Origin: JBHIFB01 sp046760905
GTDB taxonomy: Bacteria; Gemmatimonadota; CAZMKB01
Assembly: GCA_046760905.1 (NCBI GenBank)
Contig: JBHIFB010000156.1
Coordinates: forward strand, 1-6,718
DNA: 6,718 nt
Reading direction: 5' to 3'
Shown: positions 6,715-6,718 of the stretch, in pieces
How positions within the stretch are numbered: position 1 is the first letter of the stretch
Layout of the letters: each line of letters starts with the position of its first letter
The notes under the pieces: model-generated
What the model was told of the DNA's origin: nothing
The model's database searches: none
What the model saw: the letters and a program-made list of their open reading frames with translations, nothing else
Position numbers and translations under genes: made by a program

Positions 6715-6718
6715 CTCC
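6715..6718 (-). promoter_or_regulatory. Shine-Dalgarno site of the M16B gene, at a likely operon junction
   Basis: GGAG on the minus strand ends 8 bases before the ATG at 6706. The bases between read TAATGATAATG: three stop codons (TAA, TGA, TAA) in one frame, the last overlapping the start codon by one base. This fits an upstream gene that ends here and is translationally coupled to the M16B gene. The site touches the window edge, so its full extent is not visible. Confidence 0.55.

Noticed and set aside
1..6718. tRNA, rRNA, CRISPR array, insertion sequence or attachment site
   Set aside because: Coding sequence fills almost the whole window. I found no direct-repeat array, transposase, terminal inverted repeats or tRNA-like cloverleaf sequence in the short non-coding parts.

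Overview
The window holds three protein genes and one intergenic region. It looks like a piece of a diderm (Gram-negative type) bacterial chromosome. Two of the three products carry export signals: a lipoprotein signal and a Sec signal peptide. The third is a large cytoplasmic signalling protein. Base composition is balanced, arginine is often encoded by AGA/AGG, and ATA is common. I cannot name the phylum. The mix of an M49 peptidase with an HEXXH pentapeptide, an M16B peptidase-like protein and a STAND-TPR protein with a cyclase domain would suit a little-studied environmental lineage, perhaps near the FCB/Calditrichota groups. That placement is inference only.

Layout: 1-62 is the window edge and has no assignable gene. 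63-1742 (minus) encodes a lipid-anchored dipeptidyl-peptidase III-like (family M49) zinc peptidase. 1743-1953 is a 211-bp divergent intergenic region. It contains a good sigma-70-type promoter and Shine-Dalgarno site for the minus gene, an AT-rich imperfect palindrome, and a weak promoter placed so that the plus gene may be leaderless. 1954-5268 (plus) encodes an 1104-residue GGDEF - STAND/AAA ATPase - TPR protein, the most notable gene here. 5198-6706 (minus) encodes an exported M16B-type protein that has lost the zinc-binding HXXEH motif. It therefore looks like the non-catalytic half of a heterodimer whose active partner would lie just past the right edge. The plus gene and this gene converge and overlap by 71 bp at their 3' ends.

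How the genes relate: the two peptidase-like genes act outside the cytoplasm and probably handle peptides. Nothing in the sequence ties them functionally to the signalling gene, which has its own orientation and apparent promoter. The signalling protein has an intact diguanylate cyclase active site and an I-site at its N terminus but no N-terminal sensor. The likely arrangement is sensing through about 11 TPRs, switching through the nucleotide-binding STAND module, and output as c-di-GMP. This resembles class III adenylyl cyclase-STAND-TPR proteins and STAND immune receptors in layout, but with a GGDEF output domain.
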